From NCBI GenBank assembly GCA_905250025.1, contig CAJNOJ010000058.1:124001-188000 (forward strand): a stretch of DNA of 64,000 nucleotides. The letters run 5' to 3'. The notes under the pieces are model-generated. The model saw only the letters and a list, made by a program, of their open reading frames with translations, had not been told where the DNA came from and searched no databases. This DNA comes from Adineta ricciae. Taxonomy: Eukaryota; Rotifera; Eurotatoria; Adinetida; Adinetidae. Made by a program: the position numbers and the translations under genes. This document shows positions 11,051-23,911 of this stretch, piece after piece (positions within the stretch are counted from its first letter, which is position 1; the number at the start of each line of letters is the position of its first letter).

Positions 11051-12993
11051 CTAGACATTATTTGCAGACAAATAGAAATCTTGAGCATTTGGATCGAGAC
11101 TGGAGGCTGCATTTTGTAATGGTAATGGTGGTGGTGTGATAGTTGTTGGTGGAGAGTAAAACACTGATGATGGACTTGTTGTTGGATTGTTGTTCGTATC
11201 AATCAACTGATTGGTTGGAGACGAGTGGCCAGACGATTGAGGATGACCGTTAAACAGACAGTTGTTAACTTGATGTTGGGAATGAAGTGCTGCGATGAGT
11301 TCACGTTCTTTTTCTCGTATGGCACCTATGGAAAAAAGAAGGAATTGACATTATAGCAAAAGGATTTGTTGACAAACCATTAGCAATTTCTAATTGTCGT
11401 TTCACTTCACCAAGTGCAGAGAAAAGATCGAGTTTAATTCGTGTTTCAGCACTAAGACTATCCTGTAAATGTGCGTTGCGTTCTTGCAGTTGTGATAAAT
11501 GCTGATAGAGCACTTCGGTATCCGCTTGAGATTCACGATATTTCAAAAGCGTCTATAGAAAAATCAGAAAAACATCGAGAGATGATTGATCAGCTCAATT
11601 GCGTGCTTTACCTTTATTTCATTATCGAGCAATTTAATTCGTTCATCTTTATCATTGAGTAATTTACGTGCCTCTCGCGTTTCATTCTCTTGATCACGTC
11701 GTCGTTTCATACACTGTTCTGTACATTCACTTCTGAAAGTATGGAACAATAGAAAAGTAGAGAAAAAGGAATGTAACAAACAAACCTGGGTGGCGCCAAA
11801 CTCAGTTTCGTCAAATCATCTTGAAGTTTCTTCGTCAATGCTCTTTCGGTCTTGATCTGTGTTTCTAGTCGTTGTTTATTCTGTTTCTCGTCACTGAGTG
11901 CCTTTTCAAGCTCAACTAGACGTTGTTTGTCACGATTCTTTTGACTATTGGCCGCTTCGTATCTAAATCCGTGAAGTTCACATAGCTTGGTGTGCAAGAA
12001 CGAAAATTATGAATTACTTTGTTTGCAATGAACCATTTTCTGTGCGTATATCCTCGAGATCTTTGCGGACATTTTTCAGATCGTTTAGTTGGGTACGGAG
12101 TTGCAATTCGGCTGATTTCTGCTTTTCGATCGATTGATTCAGTCGTTGAATATCACTTTCGAGTTTACTGATCTGAAGACTGAAAAAGAAATCAAACAAT
12201 CGATTTGATCAGTTAATCATGTGCTTTGTAGTTTTACTTCTTTTCATTATCTGAAGTTTCCATTGATGCAAATCCATTCTTATACGATGATGATGAGTCT
12301 CGCGATGCAGCTCGAGTTTGTTCTCTTGTTTCTTGTTTCTTCTGTTGTCTTCGATTTTGAGTATTTTGTGTATTCGAAGGTTTAACTAAAGATTTCTTTT
12401 GTTGTTTGTATGTCGATGATGAATCGTCGTCGTTATTATTATTATTTCCATTGGAAATTCGCGTATTGCGTGTGTTAGTTGTTGCCGTTGTCGTCGTCTG
12501 TACAAGTGAACTGGGAGATGTTAACTCATCCGTAGTAGGGAGCTTTTGTGGACGTTTTGATACTGTACAAGGTAATGATGTTGAATGGTTACTTGATTGT
12601 GTTTGTGAATTATTGATAAGTACTGAAGGTAGAGGATTTGAAGTATTTGTCGAGGGAATCGAAGAAGTCGATGGATAATTTCCATCGGAAGTGGATGGAT
12701 TGGTACATTCATCGTAAGATTCAGAAAATGTACCTAAATTTCGAAGCGATGTCATTCGAGTGAGACAGACAACTGAAATAACTAACCTTTCTCTCGACTT
12801 AATCTTTCTTTTTCCGCTTCTTGTTGTACTTCTATTGGCAATGCTTGGTTTATTAACTGGATGTATGATTCATTTACTTTATGAACTTCACGTTGTTTTC
12901 TCTGTATAAAATAGAAATTCATAAGGAAAAATTCGATTCCTACGCTGATTGTCTCTCACCAGTCTCCATTTATAAGCAAGATAAGTCTTAAAA
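11051..12993 (-). CDS. MACO1: Macoilin (MACO1/TMEM57) homologue, N-terminal half missing at an N
   Basis: Macoilin is an ER/nuclear-membrane coiled-coil protein, largely neuronal. Exons found: 12993-12960, 12901-12787, 12733-12238, 12179-12018, 11962-11786, 11732-11612, 11552-11378 and 11325-11051; phases agree throughout. Strong family marks are FKTYLAYKWRL joined to RKQREVH..YIQLINQALP after the membrane domain, a low-complexity Ser/Asn/Thr linker, the coiled coil, the stretch ETRIKLDLFSALGEVKRQL, and SLDPNA near the C-terminus. The first visible exon starts at the base next to the N at 12994, so the multi-pass membrane domain is absent here. This is almost certainly an assembly break and not a broken gene. 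Confidence 0.93.
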
Positions 12994-12994
12994 N
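12994..12994. other. Single N marking an assembly discontinuity
   Basis: To the left the sequence is macoilin coding. To the right it is actin exon 4, entered three bases into the exon. No biological junction would look like this. Confidence 0.85.
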
Positions 12995-13215
<221 letters not shown>

Positions 13216-13768
13216 ATCTTTAGAATTAATTTCAAACAATCTAGACACATACATATGCATCTTTTTTTGTCTTGTCTTCTCTCATGATTTCGTACTAATT
13301 CTATGTATTCATCATCTTCTTTAATAAACCTTCTTATGCACATGAATCTACTCTCTTCTAATGACATTTTCATCTCATACTCACATATGTCAATAAAAGA
13401 ACACTTTCTGATCCAAACGACAGAGTCATCAATTATCTTCTTCTTTTTTGCAAAGATAAGCTTTTGTCATTTTATGCAATCATCTACGATAAATACTCCT
13501 CCGAGGATTACATCAATATGAAGAGAGCACTCTCAACATGGATATTATAAATGATCCTTTCCTCGCTTACGATTATGTAACTCTTAGAAAAGCTACACCT
13601 GTTCAGTTCACTAGTTGTCACCGAAATTTATTTTCGTGTTTTCTTTTTTTGTCACATTTCGAAACAGAAAGCAATTCACCTAAACTTTCACTTCTTGTTT
13701 AAAAAATAAAATCAATCGGAAAGGAAGAGGATTGCACAAAACACGTTTCTTTCACTTTGAAAATCGAT
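13216..13768. other. Actin 3' flank, copy 2
   Basis: Repeats 7958-8501 with small changes. It holds AATAAA-type signals near 13323 and 13392. No gene is seen. Confidence 0.7.
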
Positions 13769-14338
13769 CTAGTTCCTTTTTGCTTGTTTATACGGTTGCC
13801 AACAATGTAACAACATATTTGCCATGTATAAACTGAATGCATGAATTTGTACCATTATAATCAGGAAAATATACCAAAGTACTAATAGTGGAAAACCGAG
13901 AAATGTTTGTGGCTCCACATCGTCCAACTTCTTCTTTGATTTCAAGTTTTGAAATGTAAATAAATCGCTCAGATTAAAGATGATTGTTGTCATTGTCGTA
14001 CCAAGACCAAATATAACAGTTCCACGAAAGAAAACTTTGATTAGGAAAATATTATTTTTATTGATAGCCAACAGGCCACATATCGATGGAATAATTGTAA
14101 TCAGCCATAGATAATGCCACATATGCGGCCGTGGAACATCTAATTTTGTTAGTCCAGGTATATGATAAGCTGTAACTTGAAAAACAACAAGACTTGCAAG
14201 AAGAAAATGGAGATAGATTAAAATGCGTAGACGTGATTTCGTTTCTGCACTAACACGGTAGTGCGAAGCAATAGTTTCGCGATGTTGAAAATCACTTCCA
14301 TCTGTGCCAGTAACACGTTGTGAGCCTGGTAAAGACAT
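13769..14338 (-). CDS. JAGN1: Jagunal homologue (JAGN1), copy 2
   Basis: Same 189-residue protein as 8502-9071 with no amino-acid change, although the DNA differs at several silent sites. The acceptor-like CAG against the ATG is kept too. Silent-only divergence means both copies were under selection, so this is a true allele or paralogue and not a sequencing error. Confidence 0.93.
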   Translation of the reverse strand: MSLPGSQRVTGTDGSDFQHRETIASHYRVSAETKSRLRILIYLHFLLASLVVFQVTAYHIPGLTKLDVPRPHMWHYLWLITIIPSICGLLAINKNNIFLIKVFFRGTVIFGLGTTMTTIIFNLSDLFTFQNLKSKKKLDDVEPQTFLGFPLLVLWYIFLIIMVQIHAFSLYMANMLLHCWQPYKQAKRN

Positions 14339-14448
14339 CTGAAAAAGAAGTAAAACATGATTATCTTGATTTCGGTTTTAAATCAGCATTTAATTAACAA
14401 AAAAATTTATCACAAAACACAAAAGCTTGGTTAAAATCTATCTGAAAT

Positions 14449-15646
14449 TTAGATGCGTTTTGTACCAATCCGCTGTGAATCATTTGTTTCCATCATCCTC
14501 ATATCGAATGACATTCCATCGCCGATAGGTGACGATGATATCAATGGAGAGAATAAGACCAGCTGCCATCGTTTACCAAAAACAACTTGTAAATTGGTTG
14601 GTAAACTTCGACCAGTATCATACAAGTGTATATTGTGTTGATATTCATGCCAGGTTTGACTTTTGACAATCAGAAAGAACTGTTGAACGATTAGCGTCGA
14701 TATGTAGAGACTTAACATAATTGAAGTCGAACAAAGAAATGAGAGCAAGAGAGAAAAATGATCGAGAAGACTGAATAACCATGCTCCAAGTGGAAACAAA
14801 CAACCTAGAATAGAAAAGAAAGAAAATAGAAGAATCTACTTTGTGATCTATTTTACACATGGCAAGAACATCGATTGATTTATAAATAGCCTAACATCAT
14901 ATAGGTTATTTGTCTGATTTCTATCAGACGAAAACAAGATCTAACGATTGTGCTAACCGTTTGGGATTTCTCATAATGATTATCAGATATTTATATTGTT
15001 TGCATACATTGCTGAGTATGTCATAGGGCATCAATAAGATAATTAGAAACCTTACCAATGATAACACGCCATGAAAACGCTCCAACGAGTTCATATGTGT
15101 AATCCATATGCAGAATATTGCAATAGAATAGGCCGATCTAAAAGTATAAGACAACTAATCTTTCTTGATCGTTTCGAGAAGCAGTCTCCTTACCCAAGTC
15201 CAAACTAAAAAGCACACATAGTATCGAACATTTCGCAATCCGATACACCGTCCGATGAAACTACAATGATGCTCATGTTTCAAAATACATCGTTTACATA
15301 AAAAGCAATGTTTCGATCGTGGCGGAACATTAACTTCACATTGATGACAATAATGCCAGTTACAGTGATAATAAATAAGATCTTGCGATTTGTTGTCTAC
15401 TGTATTCGCTTGTATGGTAGCTGCTGGTAGCATAACTGGACAAATAATTGTATCGACAGACGTATCAATTATCATTGATAAATAGAGATTTCCCATCACA
15501 TTGAAGATAGCATAGAAACCGAATAGAAGATGAAGAATTTCTTTATAAGTGAAGATATTATGATAAACTGTTGGTAATATCACACTTAATTCGAATATCA
15601 CATACACACTTATCAGAAATAATGTCAGAAATATTGGCACTAATTC
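14449..15646 (-). CDS. ZDHHC palmitoyltransferase, copy 2, start cut at N
   Basis: Exons 15646-15194, 15137-15056 and 14804-14449 match copy 1 exon for exon. Roughly the first 15 residues are missing because exon 1 runs into the N at 15647. It differs from copy 1 by a few residues (for example L-Q-V-V-F-G for L-E-V-V-L-G and M-S-F-D-M for M-T-F-D-M near the C-terminus). The EHHC signature is the same. Confidence 0.9.
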
Positions 15647-15647
15647 N
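15647..15647. other. Single N marking the second discontinuity
   Basis: ZDHHC exon 1 stops here, and the sequence to the right has no similarity to what follows in copy 1 (10380 onwards). Confidence 0.85.
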
Positions 15648-17354
15648 TTTTATGCTGTCAAAATTCGTTCGTCGTTTCATATTTGTGACAATGCACAAGA
15701 GATAATATTGTCATAGACTATATAAAATAGAAAAAAAAGAAGCAAATGGACTAATAGTTTAGTTTTTTTTAAATTAAACGTCAATAACAATTTTTCTATA
15801 AGCACAACGAGAGCAAGAGATGGATCGCAACAGAACAGAATAAAAAGAGGACATAAACGTGAGTTCTATGGCTCTATATTTTGACGAGAAGAAATGTAGC
15901 ACATATTTATAATCACTAGATGTCACCAAAGAACAGAACAGACGGAAATGACGTTTTTTCATAATACTCGTTTTGGACTTACATGTTCGATAGTCGAAAG
16001 ATATTTTTCAAACAGATCGACAGATTAACATTCAATTTTAAAGTTATGTACGAGTATGAGTGAATTCAGTCTGATAAAAATTCAGAATAGTGTAAAATTG
16101 ACATACTGGCTGATGTTTATCATCAATTTGTCATACGATCACTATTATGAATATCAATGTGTAGTCTACGATCAAATCTCTTCAATAGATTGGCAGAGAA
16201 TTCTACTTCAAATAGATCTTCCTAAAGAGCAAATACTTACTTTCGAAGAACTGTTCGTTCGAACAGATGTTCTTCGTATTGAAATATATTTTCAACATTA
16301 TTCGTTAGTGTTTAGAAGTTTCAATCGAACAAAGATTAATGTTAACCTTATTTTTAAGTTTTTGTAACGATGAACGTCGATCATTTGTTGGATCAAAGTA
16401 AAATATGGTTGCACAGAGCTATAAATATCAATTTTAAACGATAGTTAAGCGCGACGTCAACGTCATTCGTCGTGTGTTATGATGATAACGAGGACTCTCC
16501 CTTCTCTGTAAATTAGAAAATCTGACAAAGAGATGAAAGACATAAAAATAGACATTCGTTACCGTGTAGCTCAACTTAGCTTATGCTATTAAAAAAATGT
16601 ACAACATAAGTTCATTCTTGGCGTGTAACTGTGAAATTCTCTTGAAAAAGAGAAATGCAGAACTTTATTTGATACAAAGTGTAAACAGTGTGAACTGTTG
16701 TAATACAATTTTTGAGGACCTACAGCTTGTAAAATCGCGTGCTTAGAGTGTCCGATGTCTATCCTACTATAAATCAACCTCAACCCCTGCAGTCAACTAT
16801 CACATTTGTGTACAGCCCAGGAAATAAAGCAAAATTAGACGTTGTAATTGCCGTTGTTAAATAGAAATAGCAATCATGTGGCTTAATTAATTCTGTTTCA
16901 TCTTTCTTTCCTTCCAGACGCTTTCTGGCTCATCTTTTCTCAGAACGAGAACGGACGAATATGATTGGCCGAACGATGACCAGTGAGAAATAAATCCTGT
17001 TTTCCGAGAAATGACGAAATTAAAATTTTATTCTAGACTTGTTGAATATCGTTTTAAAAGAAAATCATGGTTACCCTTCGAGAACAATTGCACCACTAGG
17101 AACTTTTTGTCCACAACGGAGGCTTCATTCATTCATAATGGTGCCTTACTAAAAAATACTCAATAACTGTGAGAAACAATTGATATCAGCAATATACTGA
17201 TTACTTTCTTTTCCAGTCAGCTCGTATATTAAAATAGTATTGTTTATATCCATTCGGAATGTTCATGTACTTAGAGAACGATGATTTTTTTCTTTTAGAT
17301 CTGAGAAAGACATTTTTATCCTTGGTATTATTTGCCTCCTGTCAAAATATAAAA
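15648..17354. other. Intergenic region before ARID1
   Basis: There is no convincing gene. A frame at 16056-16367 (+, 103 residues) has no recognisable domain. It does not contain the missing macoilin membrane domain on either strand, as far as I can read. Confidence 0.5.
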
Positions 17355-20300
17355 ATGTCCTACGAGTCATCAAATAACTTTTATTCACATAATAATAATC
17401 CTAATCCTCGAGCACAACAAATGTTAAGTTCAAATTATTACAGCAGACCGCCACCACAATCTTCAGCGATGAATCAATATCAAGGATATCCATCTTCAAC
17501 TTCACATCAGACAGTAAGATTCTTTTTTTTTTCAAACAGAAAAGATCTCATGAAAATATTCAGTTTCCATCATATGATCCATACGAATCACGCTCAACTA
17601 GTTATTATCCACCGTATGCAAGCAGTCATGAGCAGCAACGATCAGTAGGAGCTAATTACTATGGTGAAAATCACGTTGAGGTAATAAACAACGCTTTGAA
17701 GATTGGAAAAAAATGAGCTATTCATTTGCTTCTTTAGCCATCAGTATATTTATCAAAAGACAGCAATTCACTGAATGATTCGGTACATATTATCTTGATT
17801 AATTTTGATCTCTTTTTCAATGATGATCTATTTTCAGAATTCGATGATGGTTTCCAATGATTATCAAACTGGTAATACGAGTACGCCTATGACACAAATG
17901 CCTCAGAGTAATATTATCTCTTCCTCTAAAAAAATAACCATAAGATGTTTGTTTATTCTAGGAAACATCAGTTATCACAATTCTTCGATGATGCCTGCAG
18001 CTCATCCATCATTAAGACAACAACAACAAGGTTTGACTTGAAAAATGTCGTCATACTAATCGAATATCTTTTCTATTTTCTTAGGCGATCCATACGGAAA
18101 TAGCAATGCATCTCCATATTCATACGCCAACTCTAATGTGATGAACACACGCTATTCAGTGCCACCACATCGGTCAGCATATGCAAATGATGTGACAATT
18201 GGCAAAGTCCAACCATATCCAGCGCAATCTTCATATCCCGCTTATTCGAATGGACCAAGTAATTATCCGACAACATCTCAATCAACTTGGCCTCCAGTGG
18301 TTTCTTCGAATACCACTGAACCAGATTCGAACTATTCTCATTCACAAATGCAAACATCATCGTCAACAACAGGAACGGCTGAATATCGTTCTCAGGATGA
18401 TGATAGCAATTCAGCGAAAGCTAAAGGCAGTGTACCTGAATCTCCAAATTATGCCAATATCTCCTCGAATGTTTTCGACGATGCTGAATCGAGTAATTCT
18501 TCGTTCTCGGACAGTCCATCGGTATCCAACGAGAAAGCTTCGAAAAAGCCGAAAAATGCCCAAATCACACAATCCGAAATCTTGAATAAACTACGTGAAA
18601 TGGGCAACGAACCCGAACGGAATCTATTCATCGATCGTTTACAAAAACTATGGGAAGAACATCATGTTGTTTGTCGAAAATTACCAACCCTTGCTCGACA
18701 AACAATCGATTTGTACCGTTTATATCTACTGATTCGTGAACAGAATGGTTTCGAACAATTTTCGAAGACTGCAAAGAATCGTCATTGGCGCGACATTGCC
18801 TTGAAATTACACATTCCAAATTGTTCAACAGCTGCACTAACAATGAAACAAAAATATATTCAATTGAAATTGTTCCATTATGAATGTAAATATGATCGAG
18901 GGAGCATCGATCCCGAACCAATTCTAGCAGATATCGAAAAACCCAAAGAAAAACGTTCGCTAAAACAGACGGACGAAAAATCGATGAATTCATTCACTGA
19001 AACTCCATCAACAAAGCAACCAGAAACGGATTATCAACCGGCTAGTGCGTCCGCGCCAAAGTAAAGTAGAATAGCTCTCCAGTTCAACTCATGATCTTGC
19101 TTTCTAGCGTCAATAGTCAATCTCAACACGCTTATATACCACCGACTGCTCAATTTGCCAAAAAAGCGGATGAGTCATACAAAGTTCAGTTACGTGCAAT
19201 GCCTGTGGCATTCCCGCCGAATTCAGTCGAAGCTACAACACTTTCAACAAAATTCAAACGAAGAAAACTAACTGCGAAAGATATCCGTATGTTCAAAACA
19301 TTATCAATCTAATCTCTCTGCTGTTTTTTCTTCTAGCGCCGATTGATCCTATGAAACTGTTAATGTCACTACGTGCTGGTTTACTCGCTGAAACGACTTG
19401 GGCATTGGATACGATCAATATTATGCTCTCTGACGATCAAACACATACATATTTTCGTCTAAAACAAATGCCGGGTTTATTACAAGCAATCATTGATAAC
19501 TATTTGAAGTGTTTAACTGAATTATTCGATGAACTCAAAGTCGAACACGAATCTCAATTACAAGAAAACCAACATGAGTCTAATCAAGAGCAAGCTTCAG
19601 TTATCTATCGAATCGAATCCAATTGTTTAAATAAATATCAACGAAAATACAGCAGAGCACAAGATATTAAATATGAACATGTTTACGATCAGCAAGGCAA
19701 TCTGAAAAGCAATCCGGAAAGTGTACGCAATTCGTTGTACTTGAAATTCATACAAAGCTCTCTTCTGTTTCTAGATTGTCGATCTTCAAAACACAGATGA
19801 CTTGTGTTATATTCAAACTCATTTCGATCCATTGCACGTCGATGATCGTTATTACGAAAATCTTCATCATAGCCATCATTCTGATAGTACCATTTCATCC
19901 GAAGAACATGATCAAGAGCCAACGAAAACGTCTGTGAAACGCTTGAAATCATTAGAAAGTGACATGTCTCCGAATTATAACGAAGAGTTTCTTCAGCATT
20001 ACAAACGAAAGTTTCAATTCGATGAAGATTACTCCTCGTCGACAAATACAGATCTCAATGCCCATATGAATGTCAACAATCAGCAAGAAAACGCCTCAGC
20101 AATATTCACTCGGTATTCATTCGGTTATGATCAAACATCTTCCCGTTGCATCTGTATCTCGTCCATCTTACGAAATCTTAGTTTTATACCTGGCAACGAC
20201 ATTGAATTAGTGAAATATCAAACATTAATTCATCTGTTAGCTCGTCTCCTATTACTCAGGCATAATGTTAAGACAACTGCTACTTCGTCAGATAATGATC

Positions 20301-21164
20301 AATCTCTAATCGATTGTCAATCAAAGGTACTGTCAAACATTCAATTCGAATTCGTTTCAATGCACTTTCTATTTCTAGAATGAAAATTCAACAATATTAC
20401 CATCGTTTTCTTGGTCCGAATGTTTAATAAACATTCGTGAAAATACTCTAGTCACACTAACGAATATAGCCGGTGTATTAATATTCGATTCGCTTGATTC
20501 TGATTTAATCAATCAATTAATCGATGGTTTATTACATTGGTCAACATGCTATTCCGACGAGGCAATGGATCCGATACAATCTCCTTATCTTTCTGCTCAA
20601 CGTTTATCGATTGAAATTCTAACAAAATTAAGCATTCATGAGATGAACATGGATTTCATTCTTGCCACGCCGCCAGTTCAACGTATCAGTTCTTTATTTC
20701 GTATTTTAACCGATTGGTTGAATGTTGACGAAATGAACACTCAAAATTCCCATGTTAATCGATCTCAAACATATACTCAACGTGAATTCGCCATCGTTCT
20801 CTTGAATGCTTTGTTGAGATGTGATTCAAATGTCACCAGTATCATTACACATATTCCCTATACGATTTCCTTGTTAATCAATTTCTTAGAAGATTACGAA
20901 AGGAAAACTAATGAGCTAAACACACGTTATGGTTCCGATTATGTTCTACGCATATCGAACACTCAACAAGCCGAACAGTTTCTATTCACAACGAATGATA
21001 TGTTGAAGCGTGCAGCTAACTGTTTATTATTGATTGCACATCAATCAGAAAATACCAAACTAATGAAAAAGTATGAAGATCGAATATTGAATTTGTCAAT
21101 ATCGAACATCATCGATCGAAATGTTGGACGTATTCTTACAGATATTTTACACTATTGTTCATAA
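17355..21164 (+). CDS. ARID1: ARID1/BAF250 (Osa) subunit of the SWI/SNF complex
   Basis: DNA-binding subunit of the BAF chromatin remodeller. Ten exons: 17355-17513, 17540-17680, 17738-17782, 17838-17907, 17962-18030, 18085-19060, 19108-19286, 19337-19722, 19775-20326 and 20379-21164, giving 1120 residues. The N-terminus is Ser/Tyr/Gln/Pro rich. The ARID domain lies near residues 330-430 (LREMGNEPERNLFIDRLQ, then NRHWRDIALKL). The BAF250 C-terminal domain follows (KRRKLTAKDIPPIDPMKLLM, LLAETTWALDTIN, ENTLVTLTNIAG, GLLHW, LSAQRLSIEILTKLSI). It is about half the length of human ARID1A because the low-complexity N-terminus is short. An upstream non-coding exon is possible. Confidence 0.93.
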
Positions 21165-21656
21165 GACGACAGTTAAAATTGTATTTTTCTTCGTTTTTTT
21201 TTTTTTGTATAAAATAGTTTTTGCTTTTATCAGTAATGGTTTTGTTTCTTTTTTGTCTGGTCATGTTGTTGTCTATTTGTGTGAATTTTATTCGTACTTG
21301 ACTGATTTTTGTCAGGAAAAGAAGTATATATGTGTATGTATGTATGTACGTAAGCATCAAAGTTTTGATTTTGTCATGTTTAAATATTCTATAAATCTCT
21401 TCTTGTGTTGATAATGATGGCCTTGTTTGTCTATCATTAGTCGCATAAGAAACTGAAAGAATGTTCTCGTTTTTCTTTTCTTTCGAATGATCTTGACCGC
21501 ATGAATACCGCGGGTAATCAACGCGGAATTCTTTTTAACCTTTTATCTTTTCACTCGTTTTTATCGAGAAGAATAAGATAGATTACTTTTGATATTAAAG
21601 GATCTCTTGTCTGCGAAGACGAGAAGAACTAACTCTATTCTTCGTTCTAGATCAAA
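21165..21656. other. Intergenic region
   Basis: T-rich ARID1 3' flank followed by the promoter side of the lectin/CUB gene. TTCTAG just before 21651 could be a 5' UTR or spliced-leader acceptor. Confidence 0.4.
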
Positions 21657-23288
21657 ATGATTTCGGCAACTTTTCTCTTTGCGCTTACTCTCAATCTATT
21701 CTCGTATACGCGTAAGTTCAATCGACTCATTCGTACAAAATTCACTTTTTCTTTGCCTGTATAGAATCATTGCAAACAGGTTATACATGTGAGACATCAG
21801 TGACTTTGAAGTGTCCTTCAGCACGGAAACTAGTGATCTTAGAAGCGACTTATTCATCAGAATGTCCGAGTGTAAGTGAAGAATTAAATGGAACATCAAT
21901 CTATCCACCAACCCGTTGTATTGGTTATTATCGTGAACGAATTAGTACGCAATGTAATGGAAATGAGATCTGCACAATAAACAACGATCTCGAGCAACGT
22001 CCAGCATTTATGGTTGGCAAAGAAGCCAATTGTAATTTTAAAGGACAAAGTATTAATATCGAATATTCATGTGTACCTGGTAAGAATATGAATAAGTTTT
22101 TCTTTTTCTAAAAGAAAGCAAAACCTGTTCTTTTTCAAAGATTTTTATTCGAGTAAATTACCTCGTATTGACATTTGCTCGTTACAATCCGTTGAGGATT
22201 TAAAAGAAGGTTTCCTTCACACACCTAACTATCCTGCTGGTTATCCAAATGATCTTTCATGTTCAAAGAAGATACCAGAACCTGAATCGGGCCATCGGTA
22301 AGTTTTGATTTTCTCAGATTTATGTCCTTGGAGACGGAAAGATGGTTTTTCCTAGACTGAAAATCTATGCGGTGAATTTTGATGTGGAAAGTGCCACGTT
22401 CGGTCGTTCTTTCAATGGACTCAAGCTGAATGACTGGTTAGAAATCAATGACAACGGAGAGAAACTCTACGGTGCACGTGACCCATTCACTCTTCTATTC
22501 GATGATGTGATTGAAGCATCGTTACAATTCAAATCCAATTCCGCAAATTCAAAACGAGTTTATGGTGGATTTCTTCTTTACTTTATCAGTAAGCGGCATT
22601 GTTCACATTTAAACAATTGTCTTGATTCTTACTATTTAGTTGCACCCGTTCGTCGTTCTCGACCTACAACCACAACAAAGATACTATCCACCTCGAAGAT
22701 AGATCAGCTGACTGTTGGAGATTTGACAACTATCATACAAGAGAAAGCAGCAGCTTTGAAAGTAGATAACCAAGCAGCAAGTACGTGAAAAAGAACGCTG
22801 TTCACTGCTCATGAATAAAATGTTTTAGGTAATACTGTCCTGCTTCTACTCGTTATTCTTCTCTCAAGTATTCTCTTCATTATCCTCTGCGCCTTTCTTC
22901 TCTATCGACGGTAAGAACTAACAAATTCAACTAATATATTATTTCTCTCGAAATTCCTAGTCGTAACGATCGTCGAATTCGTTATTTAACTGAAACATTC
23001 AATGCTTACATGCCCGGTCGATTTAAATTTGCAGTGAACGATTCGACCGAGAACAGCGATGGAAGCGACCTCAAATTCGACGTATCCTCATCATCGACTG
23101 CTGATGAGAAATACATCTCCAAATACACAGATAAGCAATATCACGATTCAGATCATATCTATTCTCAAGATCCATTGGAACATGGAAAGACTTCACCAAA
23201 ACATGAGCAAAATTCAATTGTATATGACTACATCGACGATAATATAATTTATCAGCCAATTGTTAAACCTAATCAAAACATTGTATAA
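21657..23288 (+). CDS. SUEL-lectin and CUB domain type I membrane protein
   Basis: Seven exons: 21657-21711, 21765-22079, 22141-22297, 22356-22588, 22640-22780, 22829-22910 and 22961-23288; 436 residues. Order: signal peptide (1-18), a galactose/rhamnose-binding SUEL-type lectin domain (about 20-123, with eight or so Cys, CTIN, and a closing INIEYSC), a CUB domain (about 130-250, with HTPNYPAGYPNDLSC and the late GGFLLYF strand), a Thr-rich stalk, one membrane helix coded by its own exon (about residues 302-322), then a ~110-residue cytoplasmic tail rich in Ser/Asp/Tyr. Likely a cell-surface sugar-binding receptor. The SUEL plus membrane-helix layout recalls EVA-1, but the CUB domain differs, so I give no symbol. 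Confidence 0.8.
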
Positions 23289-23911
23289 TTTGCTTAGTAT
23301 TTCGACACTTCTCTTTGTGAACATGTACAGTTCATATCATATACTTATCGAACAGTCTATCTCCTTTTTTTCTCTCATTGTATTCAAATCAATCTTTTGT
23401 GTGACTTTTTTTTTAGTGTACTTCTTTTGTCTTGTATTGTTTCAATATTCTAATACAGATATACACAAGCATAAAACAGTAATCGATGCATCGTTAATAC
23501 CACAAGTTCACCTATCCCATAGGTTTTACTTGAGAAGTCTACACACTCGTTACTCATGCACGTGAGATTAATGAAATGAAATTAGTACGCCGTTTGTTGA
23601 ACATCGTTCTCTCTTTGCTACGTATTTAACTTCGGTAGTCAGATTCAATAGTAAGTAAATACTTTTCAGATTGAAAATTGTTCTTTAGTAGAACTTCCAC
23701 ATGTATATGTATGTATGAATAAAAAATATAGAAAAGAAAAGCTTAGTCAACTTTCTTCGTGTGACTATAAGCAGAGAAAAATGATCAACATTGGAACCAT
23801 TCAACACTTATAAAAAAAAAAAGAAAAATAAAGAACGAGAAAGAAAAGATAGATTATGTTTTTTTTTCCACTGTACATGATTTGTAATGCGATAAGAATC
23901 ATCGAAAACGA
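23289..23911. other. Intergenic region between convergent genes
   Basis: AT-rich 3' flanks of the lectin/CUB and cadherin genes, with poly-A/T tracts. No gene is seen. Confidence 0.5.

Noticed and set aside
12406-12678. Open frame of 90 residues on the plus strand
   Set aside because: It is a shadow of the low-complexity macoilin exon on the minus strand.
12733-12787. A 14-base intron between the macoilin exons, as the first apparent GT..AG pair suggested
   Set aside because: Too short to splice; the acceptor at 12734 gives a normal-size intron in the right phase and the expected protein.
16056-16367. 103-residue plus-strand frame upstream of ARID1
   Set aside because: AT-rich composition, no domain, no splice or polyadenylation context that I can see.
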